Positions 58,861 through 64,000 of a DNA stretch of 64,000 bases are shown in pieces. Under the pieces are notes generated by a model. The model was not told the origin of the DNA. It was given only the letters and a program-made list of their open reading frames with translations, and ran no database searches. Source of the stretch: Atopsyche davidsoni (Eukaryota > Arthropoda > Insecta > Trichoptera > Hydrobiosidae); contig JAILWY010000002.1 in NCBI GenBank assembly GCA_022113835.1, positions 5,434,501 through 5,498,500 of the forward strand. Reading direction: 5' to 3'. Positions within the stretch are counted from its first letter, which is position 1. Each line of letters begins with the position of its first letter. Position numbers and translations under genes: made by a program.

Positions 58861-61689
58861 CAAATATTTTTTAACTACTTTTAAAATGTCGTTAAAAAGC
58901 ACGGGGGAAAATATACAACAAGTAATTTCTCTCTTATTGACTCAGCCAATATACAATCGACAGTTGAAATAAGCTTCTTATAAACTTAAAATTGATATTT
59001 TCTTCTGTAACGTTACTAAAACTTATTAATCCTTTGCGCGGAAATCGTCTATGAATAATAAAAATACATAAAAGCAAATGTTTGCGTCCTTTTCTTTAAA
59101 GAAGAAGCGCCAAATAGTAATTGGTTATTTTTATGTTTGGTTCGTATTAATTAACAATTCAAGAGTCCACAAAGTGCCAGTCGCTTCCACTGCAGAGGAT
59201 CCGACGCTTGAGATTCAGGAAGTAATAAATATTAAGAGTGCTTAGTCTAATTAAACTCCACGAAATCAAAGTGCTCTCCGATAAAATATGGCGGTGTTTT
59301 CCAATACACAGGGCTGCACGGCCGATCCGTAATTACGGCAATTCGCATGTAAACTTTGCAGCAATTAAATCGAGAATTCGAATTAAAAAGTACATAAAAT
59401 ACAAAACAAACCGTTCGTGTAATTAAAAACATACTTTATGTAAGAACATTTAATCGATTTCTTGCAATAAATAAGATGTTTTGTCTTTCGCACAATCGTG
59501 TGAAAAATCTGATAATTCGAATTCAATTGGTATATATTTTGCAAAAACTTACAATATACACTTTTTTTGTATTCCTTAGTATTGTGACATTTATTTTTGT
59601 GTTTTTTAAAAAAATACTTGTGAAAAATATCTTAAAAAATAATTACAAATTGAGGGCTGCTAAGATAATATTTACGTGTAAAAGCGGTCTCATAATTCGT
59701 ATTTTTAATTCGTTCGTATAAGGGATGGATAGTTTCTGATCTACTTGGACTACTGGCACTCTAGTGACGTGTGCTGTACATAATCAACGTTTAAGACATT
59801 TGCTCGATGATTCTACTAGGTGCACCTGTGTCGTTACCTGAAAGGCTTACTGTGGTTTGATTAATTACAATTTCGAGCCCAAGATGCTTGTTACCGTTGG
59901 CGTAATGCCCCGATTTCCTTGGCATACATTCATGCAGAGCATTGTTCAAGCTTTTCATCCCCATATGGTTTTTATATGGTTAAAATAATAGATTATATTA
60001 TGAGTTTTACAGTTGAATAGCATTGGATATTTGAGTACCTGCATTTATTATCCCTACAATGTGTTTACGACTTTTTTTAAAGAAATTGATTAACATTCAC
60101 ATTGACAAGAAAAGTATTTGATTTTTTTTTGAGATACAGGAAGATGTCTGAACTTCAATATACCTCTGTCACTGAATATTATTATGGTTTAATATTTATT
60201 AATTAAAATAATCACATATTTGTATATTTTAAAATGTATAAATAAATTAGTATTCAGTAATTCAATCGTAAAAATTAACAAGTTAATATTTAGTATGAAG
60301 GAATAAATAAAACACAAAATATTAATGTAAAAAATAATTGGTTCATTATTTGGAAATGTAATAATAATAGATTTAAAGCAAAGTTAAAACAATAAAAGTG
60401 AGTTTTTAAAATAATTAATTTTAAATCGTAAAATTTTTATTGCTTTTTAAAGTACCAATCGGGTGGTAGGCATTTTTCAGGCGAATCTGTTTCAGGAGTT
60501 GGAGATTATGAAGGAGTATTTTTGTATAATTGGTTTTCTCATGATAAAATATAAGAAGCGTAGAAAGTCGTTAACTTAAAGAAATAGTATTCGGAGTGTG
60601 ATTCGCTTTTTTGTGCTAAGAAGCTATAAATTAATGGATTCCATTAGCATTAGAGCTCGGGGACTTAGAACCTCCCTGAAAAACGCAACCAGGGAGGCTG
60701 GCGAGTCTCGTCCTCTACTTGCTCGCAAAAATACCTTCACATTATGGTATTTTATGATATTAGCCTGACATTTCATTTCTTTATTTCTCCCCCGGTTTTC
60801 ATAAAGTAGGCTTTAGAAAAAAGCTATGCCAAGCTGTCCGGTCGCGGAATTTAAATAATCTCTTTAGAATCTGAATTGCTTTCAAGTTATTATATTTATA
60901 CCCATATAATCATAAAAGAATACTTTGTGTATTGAACGATGAAAAATTATGTTTTTAAGTAGTTTTATAACGTCATATATTATGTCAATTATACCGTTTT
61001 CTGCTAAATAAAACAGATTTTTCTACCAACATAAAATATAATTTAAAAACTAATTTCATTATTTAATTTAACAAGCCACAATAGTTATATGGCCTAACAA
61101 TTACTCAATAATGATCTATATCATAAATGGATATTCTTGGTAATTATAATAAAATAATTTAAATGAACATAATGCGATTGTATTTAAGCATAGGCTCTTA
61201 AAAATAATGAAGCCAACGGTAAAATTGAAATGAACAATTATGAAGAGCCTAATAAAAGGTAAAATGTCCTATTATTATATTTAAGTAATTGTTAAAAATA
61301 ATTATTTACTGAAAACATAAAATAAATTAATGAGATTCGACAACAAAGAATTTTCTTTGCAGCGTTTTATATGGGGATAGTTTAATTTAAATTTATTAAA
61401 TCCCACCCCCGAGCGCGTATGTAGCGAAAGCGCTTCCCCTGAATAAGAATTCCAGGTGGAAGATTAATGGGCCGACAGTGTGTTGGTATGCGACCCTAAA
61501 GGCAGGGATATTATTTGAATGAAATATATATTCGTTACATTAAACTCGATAGGGAAATGATGCTCTCACGGGCTGAAGAATGCGCTCTTTATCCGTGCTA
61601 ATGCGAGCTTGACACACATCTTAAGAAAATTCAGAATGCTTGACATAGGAAGTACTTTGGTATTAATATTAATTTTTTTTAAATACTTA
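58861..61689. other. Intronic DNA, no gene recognised
   Basis: GC-balanced patches at about 59,165-59,345, 60,640-60,740 and 61,390-61,620 are surrounded by AT-rich DNA and are candidates for conserved noncoding elements. No exon is supported. Confidence 0.4.
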
Positions 61690-62060
61690 AGCAGCTAGCT
61701 GAAAGAGAACTGGGATCCGAACCAAGAAATTAACGTGAGAATTGAGACAGCACGTAGTACATTCAACAGCATGAGAAAAGTATTATGTGCTAGAGACGTA
61801 ACATTGAAAACTCGCTGTAGATTCATCAAATGTTATGTTGTCTCAGTTATTTTTTATGGAGTTGAGGTTTGGACACTTAAGACAGCAACTGTGTGAAAAA
61901 TCGAGGTGTTTGAAATGTGGCTTTGTAGAAGAATCCTTAAAAGAACACGGGTTGACCGCCTCATAAACTAAAAAGTCTTGCATAGAGTGCGCAAAGAAAG
62001 AAAACTCCTGACGATTGTAAAAAAGCGCAAGTTATCTTATTTTAGTCATATTTTTCGAAA
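61690..62060 (+). mobile_element. LINE reverse-transcriptase relic (RTE/CR1-like)
   Basis: Plus-strand translation shows the end of a non-LTR reverse transcriptase: RIETARSTFNSMRKVLCARD, LKTRCRFIKCYVVSVIFYG, VEVWTLKTATV, then a stop. It continues with FEMWLCRRILKRTRVDRLIN, a second stop, and VLHRVRKERKLL. The order matches intact elements of this type, but the in-frame stops and lost flanks show it is dead. Confidence 0.88.
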
Positions 62061-62485
62061 TAATAAATAAAACTTATTACAGTTAATTATTCAAGGAAAA
62101 ATCAAATGGCATTGAAAAAACTAAAAGTACTTTTCTTTTATCTGATCCTTGGGTTGAAAAACTTAACTTAACACCAATTTCGCCAATTTTTTATGATTAT
62201 TTAGTTGCTAAAGTTTTTGTTAAACCCTAATAAAATATCGTTTGTACACAAGAAAAAAACAGAACATCATTAATATTACGATCAAAACTTTACTCTCAAT
62301 CTGGATAAAAACGTAGGGCATTCAGAAAATTTTTAATTTATTCATACGTTTTCTGCACTCGATATACTGCAGTAGTGTTTTAATTGTGTCGGAATATAAC
62401 GTTTTCATTTATTTATCTGTGTTGAAGAGTAGGGAGTATACTTACCACTTAAGCAATAGTATAATAATAGGGGGTTGATGCTTAC

Positions 62486-62616
62486 CGCGCAAGTCCACTG
62501 TGATGGGGGTGCTTCCTGCGCCGCAGGAGGCCGGAAGTCCGGGCGACCCTGCCCCGCCCGCGCCATGTGCCGGCTGCGGCAGGACTCTCCGATACTGCTC
62601 ACTTCCCGTCACGTTA
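62486..62616 (-). CDS. Candidate upstream exon of the Dscam-like gene (end of Ig3)
   Basis: The exon is bounded by an acceptor (CACATTTTAG) and a good donor (GTAAGC). Only one frame is open. It enters in phase 2 and leaves in phase 1, exactly as needed to join the exon at 44,083. The junction would read STPITVDLR then VTSSGISAT, fitting the Ig3/Ig4 border of Dscam proteins. It starts with an N-glycosylation site (NVTGSEQY). The middle is Gly/Ala/Pro-rich and lacks a clear Y-x-C. The joining intron would be 18.4 kb. Confidence 0.5.
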
Positions 62617-63230
62617 CTAAAATGTGATAACGCTTCATTATACAGATGAACACGGGCTTCGATAAACTTAAATTGTTTTTAAATTCTATTACAAAATTGA
62701 TCGGTTTAATACCAAATGTCGCATTGACTGCACGGCAGATTGCCTGCTCACAGGCGCAAATAAATTCATCTGAATTAAACCTTTCATGCATTTACATTAC
62801 AATGAGCGTATAACGTAGTCATTACATCATCAAATACACAAAACGATAAAATACCGATCTTACAAATATATTTTAGTTTCAGATGACTAGACAGCAAACT
62901 TAATTACTAATTCACACGTATATTTCATGAACATTCCAAACACGTACTGATTACATGACCCAATTCAAAATATCATTCACGTACAGTGAGATGGTTTGTA
63001 TTTTTTTGAGTTTCTTTATTCGAAATATTGAGATACACTTACTGAAGTTTTCATAAAGGCTGATTATGTAGATTTCATTTCAAATATCAATAAATAAATT
63101 AAAGAATTGCCTTAAGAGATATAAAAATTATCAAATATTCGATTTAATAAATGATGACATGCTTAGCATTTAAAACGTAACAGAAGAACTTTTAATATAA
63201 AAACCTTTAAAAAAAAAAAAATCATAAATA
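62617..63230. other. AT-rich DNA, no feature recognised
   Basis: No further Ig exon is found upstream of the candidate exon within the window. Nothing else is supported. Confidence 0.45.
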
Positions 63231-63545
63231 ATTCAAACGTCACGCTCAACACCGGCAAGTATATTTTTCCGAAACCAATTTTCGTAACCCGCATTTCCCG
63301 CGGATGCCTCGCATTCCGGGACGGGGAACATCTCACGGGGAGATCCGGCGCGGGGGAGGCGCGGCGAAATTATTACAGGACAAATTTCACGGGCGGAGGG
63401 GCAAGCCGCCCTCGAAAAAAGCCCGGAGGTCGGCGGGAGGCGCTCCGGGCCGCCACGGAATGTCAAAACAGAAATCCGCCTCATCGACAGGCGCGCGGCG
63501 GTATGCAAAAATGGCGGCTAACCGAGCAAAAGTTTAGACAGGCGA
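63231..63545. other. GC-rich island, unassigned
   Basis: A strongly GC-rich block, open on both strands over about 90 and 77 codons, ending AAAATGGCGGCTAACCG. Open frames on both strands in GC-rich DNA are weak evidence for coding, and no family is recognisable. Candidate regulatory island or promoter. Confidence 0.35.
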
Positions 63546-64000
63546 GGTGGCCTAAAAGCAAATATATATATATTTTAAATATACAACAGTGTGTTTATAA
63601 ATGTATATAGCCGTTGTTATGTAATGTGTTGGTTGAGGCATAAATTCCTCCCTGTGCTAGGACCATCTTTGAATATCCCTGAAAATGGTCTCACTGCGGA
63701 AATTAAAACCCCGGAGGAATAAAAACTTCAAGTTGTTTAAGGGTCTAGGTACCATAATCGAGTTTTTTTGATCATTTTCTAGTCCGTTTTGCGAAAAATC
63801 GACTGCACCAAAAGTTTGATACATCTCTTCTTCCTAACAGAATATTTTTTAATTTCTTATAAATTTACTATTAATATGATAAATATGTGTTTTTCCGATT
63901 AAAGTGTAGGAATTTGGCAATTCGTCATGTCCCTTTTCCAAGAGTCCTAAACATTTGAAAGTCTTTTTTTAAAATTGGAATTAAAAGATTAAATATAAAC
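63546..64000. other. Terminal AT-rich DNA
   Basis: No exon or repeat was recognised up to the window end. Confidence 0.45.

Noticed and set aside
63233..63537. Two overlapping open frames on opposite strands
   Set aside because: Typical of GC-rich noncoding DNA; neither peptide shows a family motif.

Overview
The window is nuclear DNA of an insect-like animal. The genes are split by many short AT-rich GT-AG introns, and the products are animal proteins: the 3'-end processing factor CPSF100, a lamina-ancestor-type phospholipase B-like protein and a Dscam-family receptor. The spacers hold a tRNA-derived SINE, Helitrons, an RTE-like LINE and a mariner-type transposon. I cannot name the order or species from the sequence. 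Nothing here is bacterial or viral.

Layout. (1) Positions 1-13,260 hold no gene I can recognise. They contain a SINE, a Helitron, a LINE tail and a 3.4-kb tandem array of about 245-bp units organised as 488-bp dimers. A pair of inverted arms about 6 kb apart flanks the array, and a few GC-rich islands are present, one of them exon-like. (2) 13,261-17,128, minus strand: CPSF2 (CPSF100), complete, 13 coding exons, 741 aa. (3) 18,180-26,506, plus strand, divergent from CPSF2: an 18-exon, 1,124-aa single-pass membrane protein with REJ/GAIN-like ectodomain and a degenerate GPS motif. One intron carries an almost perfect 432-bp palindrome of SINE sequence. (4) 27,074-30,460, minus strand: a complete 8-exon, 556-aa phospholipase B-like protein. 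(5) 30,461-34,053: AT-rich spacer. (6) 34,054-44,083, minus strand: the C-terminal three quarters of a Dscam-family receptor (Ig4-Ig9, four FNIII, Ig10, two FNIII, TM and cytoplasmic tail), with a Helitron in one intron. (7) 44,084-64,000: an apparent very large 5' intron. It holds a deleted mariner element, SINE pairs, a fold-back element, a LINE relic and several GC-balanced islands that could be regulatory. One further candidate exon lies at 62,486-62,616. The remaining 5' exons of the Dscam-like gene would lie beyond the window.

The four genes work in unrelated processes (nuclear mRNA 3'-end formation, a cell-surface receptor of unknown role, a lysosomal or secreted hydrolase-like protein, neuronal adhesion). 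I see no functional cluster. All four models were spliced by hand. In each complete gene the exon phases join without a frameshift and the total is a multiple of three. Coordinates may be off by a base at some splice junctions.
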